A stretch of 64,000 nt of DNA from assembly GCA_958510875.1 (NCBI GenBank), contig OY294067.1, positions 275,696,742 through 275,760,741 of the forward strand. Reading direction: 5' to 3'. This DNA is from Endomychus coccineus. Its lineage: Eukaryota; Arthropoda; Insecta; Coleoptera; Endomychidae. Below are positions 45,660 to 57,095 of the stretch, piece by piece; the first letter of the stretch is position 1, and every line of letters starts with the position of its first letter. Made by a program: the position numbers and the translations under genes. The notes under the pieces are model-generated. The model searched no databases, was not told where the DNA came from, and saw only the letters and a list, made by a program, of their open reading frames with translations.

Positions 45660-45968
45660 TCATGTTATTAACTACTTCATTAACTTGGTAATTTCGATTT
45701 TCTTTCCAAAAAAAACTTCATATTTAGTTGTAATTCTTTCAACAACTAGGTCTTTCTATTTCTTTGCGTTTGGAATTTGTGATTTTATCAAAATTTCAGG
45801 GTATGAGGCTATCTCCTTTGCAATAAAATTCAATTCACCAATATTACTCTGTGTTTCAACTTCTTCTTCACTAGAAATCATTTTACGTTTTTTTACTACT
45901 CGAGTAACAAGAAATATAGATGAAACCACAGACACAATACAAGGAACCAGCTTATTAGTCTGAGCCAA
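45660..45968 (-). pseudogene. Myb/SANT-like fragment
   Basis: Minus ORF 45756-45968 (GELNFIAKEIASYPEILIKS) continues in another frame as DLVVERITTKYEVFFGKK. It resembles the N-terminal Myb/SANT-like DNA-binding region common in insect Harbinger-associated or MSANTD proteins. This is pattern recognition only. It sits inside the 4.0-kb transposon and is probably an insertion. Confidence 0.35.
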
Positions 45969-46169
45969 ACGTAATCACATCATTAAACAAGTCTCGACCT
46001 GAGGTTTTCGCTACCTTTTGCTTATTGTTATGAAGCATTTGCTCGTGAGTAAAAGGTTATCGTTATTCATATATAAAGAAGTAAATCCTTATGCATATGC
46101 TTCTACCTTTTGCTCAAAGCATTACCTTTTGCTTCCACCTTTTGCTTATGAGCAAAAGCTTCACTTTTA

Positions 46170-46300
46170 TTCATACGATATACGAGTCTGAACTTCGCCC
46201 GATGAAATTTCCATCTTATTAATTTAAGGCACAATTTTGTATTTCTACTGTATAACTGGAAATTAAATAAAGACGTATTATTATTATTATTATTATTATT
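46170..46300 (+). mobile_element. LINE-C 3' end with (ATT)n tail
   Basis: CTTCGCCC and AATAAAGACGTATTATTATT match the LINE-C end at 41.40-41.52 kb. Only the last about 130 bp is present. Confidence 0.7.
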
Positions 46301-46450
46301 CGCCATTCATTATAGTCGACTTTCATTTCTTATAACCTGCTGATACATATACCCAATATAAAAATTAACTTATTATAGCTTTTCTTTCATCAATATTTGA
46401 ACAAATTGAAGAATTAATGCCGTTAATATCAAGCAGTTCATGCACGATAA

Positions 46451-47272
46451 TACGAGGGCAAGGAGAAAAATCCCTGAAAAAAAATAACAATCCAAAATTC
46501 CATATGACATTTGTGATGTACCATTCTTCATTTCGCGTCTTGATTAAACATTATTTCTTGCGTGGTAGTATGACCACGAAGGACTCCGAACGTTCTGGTC
46601 GTCCAATTCAGGTTACAACTCCAGAAATCGTCGATAAAATCCGTAATATATTCGACGATCGGCAGTTGAAGTGCACGAGATTTCTGAGACTATGGGCATC
46701 TCAACCGATCGAATACGGAACATTTTGCATAAATTTTTGAATATGCCAGATGGGTGCCGCATTAGCTCTCTGTTGACAACAAGCGCGACCGTGTGATAAC
46801 TTCAAAGGAGTGTTTGGCGATGTTCAAGCGCGATGAGAAGGACTTCTTGCGCCGTTTCGTAACCGTGAACGAAACATGCCACACAACATACTACAGACCA
46901 AAGAACAGTCGAAACAATGGATTTGTCCTGGCGAATCAAAGTCGAGAAAGCCCAAAGTGGGTTTATCGGGCAACAAAGTCATGGCGACAGTTTTTTGGGA
47001 TGCACACGATATCGTTCATATCGATTACATTGAAAAGGGCAAAACGATCACCGTCGTATATTATGCAGAGCTGTTGGATTGATTCAACGCTGATTTGAAG
47101 CGAAAGCAAACGCATTAGGCAAGGAAAAAAGTGCTCTTTCATTATGACCGGCGTACAGGTCCACAGTCGCAATGGCAAAATTGTATGAATTGCGCTACGA
47201 ATTGGTTCCGACATCCACCACATTCTCCAGATTTGGCCCCCTGCAATTTTTATCTATTTCCAAACTTGAAGT
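46451..47272 (+). mobile_element. Mariner pseudogene nested in the 4.0-kb transposon
   Basis: It starts TACGAGGGCAAGG. It encodes SERSGRPIQVTTPEIVDKIR (46590-46650), FLRRFVTVNETC (first catalytic Asp changed to Asn), ATVFWDAHDIVHIDYIEKGK and HPPHSPDLAPCNFYLFPNLK (third Asp also Asn). The second-Asp region is garbled, and the 3' end is lost where a LINE piece begins. Multiple frameshifts. Confidence 0.88.
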
Positions 47273-47274
47273 CT

Positions 47275-48085
47275 GGTAGGAAGAAGTCCGACAGATCTGA
47301 GCTTGACAAAAAAGCTTGATATCAACAGACGATTAGAACTCTTCTGAATAGAATCCAAGAGCATCAGCTTATGTTTGAGAGGCGAACTCCAAACATACAC
47401 TCCGATACGTGATGATATGCTATATGAATAGAAACTTTCAAATCTCGATTTCGATTCTTCGAGCTTCTCTAAATCTTATTCCTGGAAATTTGCAACAAGT
47501 ATCTATCGGGTGAGAAGTGTTTAACTTTCGCTATAATTCTCATGGCAATTTTTTGAGCTCTGAATACCTTCATTGCTTGTGGCAATGCCCCCCAAATACT
47601 GGATGGGAATGAAATAAGCTACAATAAGCAGAAATAAAAGTATTGGTAGATAATAAATCGCAAAGATTTCGTAGTATATGAGTTACTAGAGATAGTTTGG
47701 ATCTTAGGGTTGTGACATGAGAGCAACAATTCAGACAGTCGCCGATAGTTATAAAACACTTATTGAGTTTCTGATTTAGATAAATGGTTGAATGTTGGGT
47801 TTCTCATGATTCAGCTTTAATTTGTTACTCGTAAACCACTTTTCAGAGGGGTTTCCAGTAGTTTCGGGTTTAACTGTGAGTTCTTAACTGGTATTATTGC
47901 AGCATCGGGCTGTTCAGTCAAGAGCAAATAATGTGAATTTACCGGGTTTAATGGAGAGAGGTAGGTCATTGATATAAATAATAAAGGGAAGTGGCCCCAG
48001 AACTGTTCCCCGAGGAACACCATTCTTATCAATTTCTACATTTGACTCATTTCGTAAGAATCTAAGAAAGCTAGCAGCATTTAAA
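47275..48085 (-). mobile_element. LINE RT fragment, minus strand
   Basis: The minus strand from about 48060 reads FLRNESNVEIDKNGVPRGTV and LGPLPFIIYINDLPLSIKPG (RT motif B region; usual QG is RG), then the thumb region with stops and KHFSPDRY. It is a decayed CR1/Jockey-like LINE inside the 4.0-kb transposon. Confidence 0.8.
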
Positions 48086-48944
48086 TATTCATAAAAATAA
48101 TATTTTCACAAAAACATCTACCTTAACATTCTGATATTTTGTGATGATACAATCCCGTTGGTCTTAAGTGTAGCCTCAACCGTGTTCAAAATGGTTTTCA
48201 ATGAGACGCTTCAGCATCTCAAGCTTCAAGAAGAAAATTTTGGCTTAGGAGTGTTTATACCGCTCTTCTCCAAATATTCCCAGATTTGGCTTTTAGAAAT
48301 ATTTAAATTTCTACTAGCATCTTTGAGACTTGAATGTGGATTATCAATAAAATAATTGGGAAACATTTGGTTTCCTTAATTATTATCGGCTAACAGCTTT
48401 CAACTAAGAAAAAATTTTTCGTTTTTACAGCACACTAAACTTTTTCACCGAATTGCAATCAAATGATATATTGCAAGAAAAAGTGAAAATTGTTCGAGTG
48501 GTCAACGTTTTATTTGTTTTCATAATAACTGAAATCATAATAAGAGTAATAAAAAGTCAAATTAATGTTTCTTGATTATTTCATTGATAATTCCTATTCA
48601 GGTTTCAGAAATACCAGTAGGAATTTACATTATGAATTTCTAAAATTCAAATTATTCTTACATTTCAATTTCTTGGACATCCTGTATTTTAGAATACTGA
48701 GTCTTACGATATCCTAAATAAGAATCCGTTATCTTTTTTTCTCTCAAAAAATATCCCTAATAATACTTTCTCAAATTTAAATCAATAAAAGTTGTCGTAG
48801 GTGGCCATGATTACAGCACTAAATTAACGTTATCCTCTAGTTCAATGCACATTTTGAATATCAACCGAGCAAAAAAGTTTTTATGAAAATCCGTCAAAAA
48901 TAGAAAACTTACAAGGGTGGTAAGTCCTTAACGTGAACACACTG

Positions 48945-49172
48945 TACATATACTTAAAACATGAATATGTTACAGTTTCGAGTATTCGTGTATCTGTTCC
49001 TTTCGGCAACGTGGGCAAGGACGGTTTCTACTGATACAATTAGTCTTAAGAAATTCCGTTTTCGACATAATACATGAGATCGAAACGTACGTAAAGATGA
49101 AAATAATAGGCATATATGTTAGTGTGACCTATTTCTCGAGAATTTATACATAATTCATACCTGGGTCAAGAA
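48945..49172 (+). repeat. Repeat R right part, after the transposon
   Basis: It begins TACATATACTTAAAACATGA and continues through AATTTATACATAATTCATAC, matching 44.28-44.5 kb and the inverse at 28.02-28.06 kb. Confidence 0.8.
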
Positions 49173-49263
49173 TCATTATTAATTTCGTATTATTGATTTC
49201 AGCCTGTGTTTTAGATGTACTAATATTGAATCAAATTTTATAATTTGGTTGAAATACTATGTA

Positions 49264-51004
49264 GTACAGTCATTTTATGGATTGGTCGTACTTTTTTTTC
49301 CGACTTAAGGTTTGAAAATACAGAAAGTTAAGAAATTTTCCGTAGATTACGAAGAAAATAGTGGCTGAAAACCTCCAATGAAGGAAAATGTCTCAATTTA
49401 TATATATATACGATTTTCCGTGTTTTTCCGGAAAAGAACACTTTCAAACAAAAGTTGTTCAGCATTAAATTTTACATAGGAATTGGCTATTCTGAATTTA
49501 ATTTTCATCGAATTTTTCAAGCATTGGATGGGAATACAACATATTTTCGAATAAGAACTATATATGAGAAAAAATTGCATTTGGCTGGTAAATATGGTAT
49601 GATAATTTTATATTGGGGTATATATCGCTACTGTAAATGATTATAATTAAGAATTTTCCAATATTTGCCCTAATTTTCCGGGCTAGGAAATTTTTTTTTC
49701 TTTCCAATCTTATTGTATGATATGTCGATTTTTAGGTTTTATAGAGCTCTGATAACGATTTTTCAGTTCATTTTGTCGTGAAAAGTCATTGAAAACGTAC
49801 ATTCGGAAAATGGAAAAAATTTTTTTTTATTATTGCGTGTGACAGATCAATTCTTATATTTTTTAGGGTTCTGAAAATGTTTTTTTACTTTGTTTCATAG
49901 TGAAAAATCATTGAAAATATATATCCGAAAATTTTAATTTAAACAATTTAATATTAGAAACGAGATTGTTAGAATCAAATTGTTTTTCACTTAAACGATT
50001 TTTGAATCAAATATATCAATAAAATAATTATTTACACGGAATACACAACAGCTCAGCTGTAAATATTTTATAATAACGTTCAACGTATACAATAACAGAG
50101 CACATGTGGCGTTATTTTGGGCATCATATGATTGAACGCTTGCGCACAAATTCATTGCAGTGGTGCTATATACATAGTCCAGCGCATCGAACGATTTGAA
50201 ACAGTGGTGCTCGATCGAGAATTTTAAACGCGCGGGAGATCGAGAATTTTTTAAATTTTTTTTATAATTTTATATAATTTGTTTTTTCTTATTGCTCTAC
50301 ATACTAACGAAAACAATTGAATTTCGTGACAAAATTAACTAAAAAAAACGTTTTCCGAACCCTAAAAAAACATAAGAATTGATCTGTCACACGCCATGAT
50401 AAAAAAAAAATGTTTTCCATTTTCTGAATGTACGTTTCCAATGACTTTTCACGACAAAATGAACTGAAAAATCGTTATCAGAGCTCTATAAAACCTAAAT
50501 ATCGACATATCATACAGATAAGAAAAAGATTGAAAAAAAAATTAATTTTTCCCAACTCGGAAAATTAGGGAAAATTCTTAATAATAATCATTTACTGTAA
50601 CGATATATACCCCAATATAAAATTGTCATACCATAATTACCAGCCAAATGCAATTTTTTCTCATATATAGTTCTGATTCGAAAATATTTTGTTTTCTCAT
50701 CCAATGCTTGAAAAATTCGATGAAAATTAAATTCAGAATATTCCTATGTAAAATTTAATGCTGAACAACTTTTGTTCGAAACTCTTCTTTCTAAAATGCT
50801 TATTTTCGAAGATATAAGTGTTCTTTCCCGGAAAAACACGGAAAATCGTATATGTATATAAATTAAGACATTTTCCTTCATTGGAGGTTTTCAGCCACTA
50901 TTTTTTTCGTAATCTATGGAAAATTTCCCAACTTTCTGTATTTTCAAACCTTAAGTCGGAAAAAAAAGTACCAAATCTCAAAAAAATCCATAAAATGACT
51001 GTAC
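49264..51004. mobile_element. 1.74-kb foldback element with about 690-bp arms
   Basis: The left arm (49264-49950) and right arm (about 50310-51004) are inverted copies along most of their length. The ends are GTACAGTCATTTTATGGATT and AATCCATAAAATGACTGTAC. TA occurs just outside (49262-49263; 51005-51006), and again three bases inward, so the exact end is ambiguous. Matches along the arms include GGTTTTCAGCCACTA/TAGTGGCTGAAAACC and TAGAGCTCTGATAACGATTT/AAATCGTTATCAGAGCTCTA. The core (about 49950-50310) is unique. ORFs in the arms are not coding. It is a pogo/Tc1-type non-autonomous candidate. Confidence 0.9.
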
Positions 51005-51560
51005 TAATGTATTACTAACGCTAAATAAACATATCTATATTTGGAAAATTTGTTTCAGTTCAAGCCTCGAGCCTTCCCTGAACATGCCACCTGTAACGGT
51101 TGGCGAAACGTCTTCATCGAGTCGTGCTACTGGTTGCCAAGGACTCTACTATCCAATATATCTATATCTATTTCTATCCGCTTGGAACAGTTACATAGTT
51201 CTAGATAACATCAATATTTATCTTTTCAGAAATTCTTGAAAATGTTTTCTCATTGCCATCAAACCCATTAACATCCTTCGAAAATAGGTTTCAGCTTGTT
51301 TTGCTTTCAGAAATGTTATCTTTAATACTCATAATTTATTTTACAGCTTCTGGAATGAATTTCATGGAACATAATTCCGAATTCAATTTCAGTAATGTGT
51401 ATTCCAAATATTAAAGAAAACTCGTTAAGAGTCCCTAACGAAAATAACAGAGATCCTTTGGACTACAATAATTCAGGAAAATTAACCAAGTAGCTCAGAG
51501 AATCGTTTTATCCATAATCTTAAATGCAATCTTTTATTTCGTTCCGGAAAGGGGGCAGCA
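51005..51560. other. Spacer, no gene seen
   Basis: A slightly GC-richer patch occurs at 51060-51165. No domain recognised. Confidence 0.4.
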
Positions 51561-51812
51561 ATGCTGCTGCGATTTCAAACAGTTCTCTATTTAGACAATC
51601 TCATTGCAGTGGCAGGGTGTCATTTCCCGATGAACACATTAACAGCTTTAGAAAGGAGCAGCCGGCGATCTTCTTATGCTAATCAGTCTCGGTCGGCTTA
51701 TATCCGAGATGGAACTCGCCCATCCAACCGGTTTCTTTATATTTTATCGCGATTTTCTCCCGGAACGCGTTTGTCCAATAGAATCAAGATACGCTTCTCT
51801 CAGATAGAATAA
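51561..51812 (+). CDS. Unrecognised 83-codon ORF in GC-richer DNA
   Basis: ATG start; reads MLLRFQTVLYLDNLIAVAGC, then SSRRSSYANQSRSAYIRDGT and a basic C-terminus. The composition differs from the AT-rich surroundings. No promoter, splice site or homologous copy was seen in the window. It might be conserved non-coding DNA. Confidence 0.2.
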   Translation: MLLRFQTVLYLDNLIAVAGCHFPMNTLTALERSSRRSSYANQSRSAYIRDGTRPSNRFLYILSRFSPGTRLSNRIKIRFSQIE

Positions 51813-52104
51813 TTTCCACGAAGTAACTGTCGGAATTTCTTACTAACTTCCTTCTGTATTCAGATTATTTCGTTTTTGTGGAAAACTGAAGAACAGTGTT
51901 TTCATTCTTACGACATTCAGTAATGATATTGTGGTGTCTAACAATTTCGCTTATTTATACGAATGTCTCGGAACATTTGAAATTTTCCATTACTTTCATT
52001 AGTGATGATAATAATTATAGTGGAATTTAGATCTCTGTTATTTCAGAGAAAATGGTAACTTAGTTGTCCAATCAATTAACCAATCAAAACGGGGGAGTAC
52101 CAGA

Positions 52105-52253
52105 CCAATGCACCAATTTGGCCAATTGTGCGCTCCTTTGATCAAGCTTCAATCCAGCAGCATGTCTACAACAGCATTAAAGGCAAAATACTGTTCGGAC
52201 TGATGTTTCTAATGGTCCCTGGTGGCATGGATGCGCTATCGAGGTGTTGTAGC
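52105..52253 (-). mobile_element. LINE-B 3' tail, left of solo LTR
   Basis: It aligns with 17915-18040 (ATTGTGCGC(T/C)CC at the left; GTGTTGTAGC at the right). Interrupted at 52253 by the LTR. Confidence 0.7.
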
Positions 52254-52971
52254 TGTTTAAGCTTAACGTATTCATATTTTCATACATATTGACAATAATT
52301 ATGACAAGTCATTTAAAGTATCATTTTCTGTATATTATCTATTATAGCCTCTGTGGATGTATTTACGACACATCTGTAAGTCAGTTAAAATGGGATTCTT
52401 GTGTAAATTTGTCATCAGCCGACGAAGTGTTATTGATGATTTGACATGGCTTATTTATATGGGTACTTCTGAGAATGGTTGTGCTGCCTGGGATTTCTGG
52501 TCAACACGTATGTAGCCAACGATAGCAACTACCATCCTTCTTTACAGACCTTTTTTAGTCTTAAGCTTGCGTGAAGTGAACGACTTTTAGAAAATATAAC
52601 ATTGACACAAAGCTCATTTATCGAGCAACATCATTATTACATTACTAAACATTCAAATCAAATTCATTCAACGAGCAACATCATTACATTGCTATAACAA
52701 TCACATCAACATCACTTCAGCAAGCAACATTGATACTTGCAATAACATTAACATATCCATCAATCTTATAATCAAAAGTTAACCTAGAGACTTACAACTT
52801 TAGGGAAACTAGCCTTCATAAATAAGGCGACTCAGTTCTGTTAGTGTAGTTTGTACATAACTGTATATAAGTGTGAATAAATAACTTAAAATCATCAAGT
52901 GCTATTTCTTCAACCAACTATCATCATACTGAGTCATACAAGAAGTGTAAACAGCACCAGCATACAGCACA
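52254..52971 (+). mobile_element. Solo LTR (718 bp), GTAGC target duplication
   Basis: It starts TGTTTAAGC and ends CAGCACA. GTAGC flanks both sides (52249-52253 and 52972-52976). A polyadenylation-type GAATAAATAAC occurs at about 52875. Removing the LTR and one GTAGC gives GTTGTAGC/TTAAGAGAAAG, which matches GTTGTAGCCTAAGAGAAG in the other LINE-B copies (18.03 and 55.61 kb). Five-base duplication fits Gypsy, BEL/Pao or Copia. Confidence 0.85.
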
Positions 52972-53245
52972 GTAGCTTAAGAGAAAGATGCAAGTGCTGA
53001 ACATACTTTGCTAGGATGTGAGAGGAACTCTCGTATGCCTTTCCGCGTCTGCACAACCTGAATTTCCAATAATGCCCATTGAGTACAGATGACTGTTCAA
53101 AAGACAGTCGCCTGTAAGAAGCCATGTAGCCAGTGTTATGCATCTTCTACGCATGGAGAGAACTCTGCCTTACGCTAGAGGCACTGTCTGTCCAGCAGGT
53201 TTCAGAGGGCGCTGAGCCAATACCCTCTAGTTCGTGACTATAAGC
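52972..53245 (-). mobile_element. LINE-B 3' end, right of solo LTR
   Basis: It aligns with 18040-18310 and 55.62-55.89 kb. The minus strand encodes SSVLNGHYWKFRLCRRG, a decayed form of the LTGHCHLNKHLHTM block of LINE-B. Confidence 0.75.
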
Positions 53246-54559
53246 TATGTTGCCGCTGGTCACTCGTAAACTACGACACAATGCCATAAAATAGTTTTAT
53301 TCACTTTTCAGGACATATTTTAGGACATGAACTAAGTCCTTAGTTACACCTCATTTGCGTGTTTAACGTGAGATACCTGTCTTCTAATGAATCTGTTTGG
53401 AATTTTTTTTACAATTTGTTATTTAATATGAGTTCATCGACACAATACGAAATGATGTCTAAAATTCCATAAACTGTGAGTGACCATCCAGTAGGAGTCG
53501 GTGTTGTTAACTTATTTGAGTCGAGCTGGACTTATTTACCCAGTTCAATGTTCAATGAATTTCTTGAAAACTTGATTCTCAAATCAACCTCTAAGTTACG
53601 TTTAACGATACGTTCCTATAACATGTTCCGTTATCGTTGCCTTTTGTGGGGAGTTTATACATCCAAGTCAATATAATATTTCAACTGGGCTATGGATATG
53701 GAATGTTCTTTATTTGAACCAGATTAAGTAGAGCCTGTATAAGATAGATAGATGAGATTCATTACCGTAAGGACTACTTTAACATTTTGACGCTCGAAAT
53801 TTGTAGGATAGAGTACTCTCAAATTCCAAGAATATCAAAATTTTAACAATATATCATGTATAGTTCATGCATTTCTTAAAAGCATAGGATTGGGCAATGT
53901 CCCCGTCTCCCGGGTCAAAGTTGGAATATTATTGATTGGGTTTTGAATTTAGCCAATTATTACTTATACATTTGAGGATCAAGTGGATGATGATAAATGA
54001 TAAACTTGTGTTATGTTTAGAAACATTTTTCAGGGCTTTGCTGTTGAGTGCATTAATGTCACTTATAATATAGAATGTTTTGTATTCAATTCGTTTCAAT
54101 TTCAAAAGAATTGACCTAATTAACATAAACAATAATTCGTGATTTATTTTTAATACAGAACAAATATGGATAGCTTTTTTGTTGCTTGCTGTTGCAAGTA
54201 GGTAACGTGTTATTGCATGCGGTACCAACTATATTTCCGGCTTTATAATCCTAAAATTGCTCACTAGATAAAAGACCTTAGTTATCAAATACCTTCCAAA
54301 CAAAGCCAAGTTCACTAAAATCAGTTAACATAATCGGGAGTTACCGCACTTTTTCTACTATACGATTGCACCTTCCTCGTCCCGTCATTTCCAGAGTTAG
54401 GTTGAAATATAGTACTGTACAAAAAAATTTTATCACATTTTTGGTATGTTCATCCCACTTCATATGTTGGTCCAAATTTCAAGATATTTCGTCTTGGGAC
54501 TTGATCTGATTTTAATAGTCTCCCATGTACTACTCAACATGTTCAAATTATGGAATCAA
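53246..54559. other. Spacer, no gene seen
   Basis: Short ORFs at 53476-53676 (+) and 53929-54228 (-) have no recognisable motif. Confidence 0.45.
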
Positions 54560-55325
54560 GGAAGACCTGATTTGTAGGATATAAAGCAGACGAATACTGT
54601 TCTATCTGGATTGAGTGTTAGTATTCGATTTAGGAAAAACTATTTTAATATTCTTACATCATCCTCAACATCTTCTTCAAGGTTTTGCCAATTTGTAGCT
54701 TTATAACTAATTCCTGCATCAGGAGCGGTCCAAAGACAGCTCCTTGTGGTACTTTACAGTGGATTTGTGCAACGACACTCTGTACATCTTCGCGTTTCAC
54801 CGTTTGTGTCAGTCCAATGAGATAACTGTCAATCAAATCGAGTGATATTCCTCTATTCCCATAGTTTGCAAGTATTTATAAGAGCTCCTGATTTATAGGA
54901 TGTAAAGCACACGAATACTGTTTTATCTGCATTAAGTGTTAGCATTCGATTTCGGAAAAACTCTTTTGATATTCTCAGATGATCCTCAACATCTTGAGGG
55001 TTTTTCAATTTGTTGCTCTATAAGTCATTGGTAGATCAGGAGGGGTCCTAAGACAGATCCTTGTGGTACTCTACAGTGAATTTGTGCAGGGACACTCTGT
55101 ACATCTTCGAGTTTCATCGTTTGTTTCCATCCAATGGGATAATTCTCAATCAAATCGAGTGGTATTTCTCTAATCCCATAGTTTGCAAGAATTTTTAGGA
55201 GCTTCTCATGATTTACGGCATCGTAAGTCTTCGCTAGGTCTAAAAACTGCCCTAAAGGAAGGATTCGCTTATTCATGGCTTTATATGTATCTTCGGTTAA
55301 GAGTTTTATGGCATCCCATGTTGGA
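54560..55325 (-). mobile_element. LINE-D RT fragment, partly tandem-duplicated
   Basis: The minus ORF 55276-55025 encodes LGQFLDLAKTYDAVNHEKLL (motif A region), ILANYGIREIPLDLIENY and VPQGSVLGPLLIYQ (motif B). A second copy about 319 bp away (54836-54654) repeats VKREDVQSVVAQIHCKVPQG. The intervening DNA is duplicated too (AGCACACGAATACTGTTTTA versus AGCAGACGAATACTGTTCTA). CR1/Jockey-type, inactive. Confidence 0.85.
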
Positions 55326-55489
55326 TCTCAAATTGTCGAATAGCTATTATTTTATTCTTATCAATGATTTATCTAATCTTATTTTCAGTTTCTTTTCGAA
55401 GATCAGAGAAATTCGCCGAGAATTTGATGGATCTAATTGATTTTCATTTTCAAATATAGGTATATTCATTCAATCCAGAGCACGCTTGA

Positions 55490-55950
55490 TTGGGTTCACT
55501 GTGCGTCCCTTGATACAAGATTCAGTAGGCCTAAGACAGTGCCGAAGGCTAAGATTTTGCATGAACTGATATCTCTTATGGCTTCAAGCGGCATAGGTGT
55601 GATGCAGAGGTGTTGTAGCCTAAGAGAAGTGATGTACATTCTACTAGGATGTGAGAGGCAGTTTCGTCCGCCTGTCCACATCACTACAAGCTGAGTCTAC
55701 AACAATGTCCATTGTGTGTAGATGTTTATTCAGATGGCAATGTCCTGTGAGGAGTCCAATTACCAGTTTTAGACCTCTCCTGCTCATAGAGAATAGGGTT
55801 TTAGGTAGGAACTCCCTAGTGTGGAGCTTCGCTCGCCTCATGTCGGGGGAACCACGCCAGACCGAGAGTAATTGTCTATCCAGTAGCTCTTTGGGGGCGT
55901 GGAGCCCGATGGCCGATGAAATTCTGATCTTGGAATTGGGGCCAGTGGCG
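55490..55950 (-). mobile_element. LINE-B 3' end, third copy
   Basis: It aligns with 17920-18390. The minus strand encodes HAPKELLDRQLLSVWRGSPD, then LLTGHCHLNKHLHTM and a Cys-containing tail, the C-terminal zinc-finger-like block after RNase H. Fused in frame to LINE-E at about 55950. Confidence 0.8.
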
Positions 55951-56426
55951 CTCAAGGAATTCCATATAGGTATAATAGTTGACACTTTACATTCGTTGGG
56001 GCAAATTCCTGTTTCAAATGTGTTATTTATTGATGTCATTAAGTGGCTTAACAATATTGTCACTCATGTTTTTTAGTCTCTGCTTTTATGTTGTCCTTAC
56101 CTGTAGCTTTTTATTTTTTCAATTTAATATTATATTATTATATATATGGTGATGATTCTATTAAGTGGCTTAATAATATTATCACTTATGTTTTTTAGTC
56201 TCTGCTTTTATGTTGTCCACACCTATAGCTTCACCAATATTTTATTCATTTCGTGGAATAATTTTTGAAGCTAATTTCATTCCCATTCCTGAGAATGTTT
56301 TATTGAATTCATTACTTATGCTTCTTCTATCTGTGAGTATTATGTCTCCATCGTTTCTAATTCGGGTTATTCCAAAAGGTTTAATATTATATTATTATAT
56401 TTCTAGATTTTTCAATTTTACTTCTA
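55951..56426 (-). mobile_element. LINE-E, part downstream of the MITE
   Basis: The minus strand reads YRSKIEKSRNIII, KPFGITRIRNDGDIILTDRR, NKTFSGMGMKLASKI and, after a duplicated segment, INNTFETGICPNECKVSTII. These are the linker before RT and the first RT block of a CR1/Jockey-like LINE. GTCTCTGCTTTTATGTTGTC occurs twice (about 56077 and 56198), a local duplication. Confidence 0.75.
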
Positions 56427-56429
56427 TAA

Positions 56430-57092
56430 AGGTCCGTTTTCACGCTCATGCAATTTGCGCAAATTGATTTGTGCAAGCCAATTGGCACAAGTAAATTGTT
56501 GCATGAGAACCAAAATCGTTCACTTGTACAAGCAAAATTATTTGACTTGAGTAAAATCTGGCCGGTCAGATAATTTGCATGTGGTTGGCACAAATGCATG
56601 ACGTGTAAACGACACTCCAACTCGACGCATGCTCAGTGGTAGCGTATTCTATCCTGACCTGCAACCTGCACATGACTTTTATATTTTCGGTGTTCTGTGA
56701 CACCGTGCTGTTATCCACGTCTTGTATGTTGGTTATTAAACAATGTAAAAAAAATGGATACATTACAGAATTTATTGAGCTGTATAAAAAATTTCTGCGG
56801 TCTTCTTGGACTTTTTTTTTGGCACTTTTAACTTTTCAGTTAAACAAACACAAGCTAGTGCTAACAACTCGTCTTCGTGGTCCATTGTAGTTTTTGATCA
56901 AACACGCGACACTCACATATATCTGTAGTGGTGAACAAATTAGTGTAAATAGACTGACCCGTTTTAAAAAAAAATCATCAACTTGCGCAAATTACATGAG
57001 CGTGAAAATGGACCTCGAAATTCAGTTTTATTTGTGCAAACTGGCATGCACAAATCAACTTGCGCAAATTGCATGAGCGTGAAAACGGACCT
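56430..57092. mobile_element. 663-bp Harbinger-like MITE, TAA target duplication
   Basis: The TIRs are AGGTCCGTTTTCACGCTCAT (left) and the inverse ending ATGAGCGTGAAAACGGACCT (right). TAA flanks both sides (56427-56429, 57093-57095). Three-base TWA duplications are typical of PIF/Harbinger. A second internal right-end-like block (about 56984-57016, GCGTGAAAATGGACCT) lies 80 bp inside. It has no transposase. It interrupts LINE-E precisely; see findings. Confidence 0.92.
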
Positions 57093-57095
57093 TAA

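Larger units (their letters stand above)
44932..48944 (-). mobile_element. 4.0-kb Tc1/mariner-superfamily transposon with nested insertions
   Basis: The ends are CAGTGTGTCCACGTTAAGGA (left) and TCCTTAACGTGAACACACTG (right), flanked by TA. Imperfect inverted arms extend about 270 bp. On the minus strand an N-terminal helix-turn-helix (NPHSSLKDASRNLNISKSQI) lies at about 48340-48280. The catalytic part lies at about 45620-45290: LQLDRAPILNAVNVRQWL, then RWPPRSPDITPLEFFL, with 37 residues between the two Asp by my count. QNREEFCDSIREACHS follows. The coding sequence is split by later insertions (a mariner and LINE pieces). DD37D spacing is typical of maT-like elements, but the family call is tentative. 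Confidence 0.85.

Noticed and set aside
55651..56076. Plus-strand 141-codon ORF
   Set aside because: It is antisense to the LINE-B/LINE-E remnant and carries no domain of its own.
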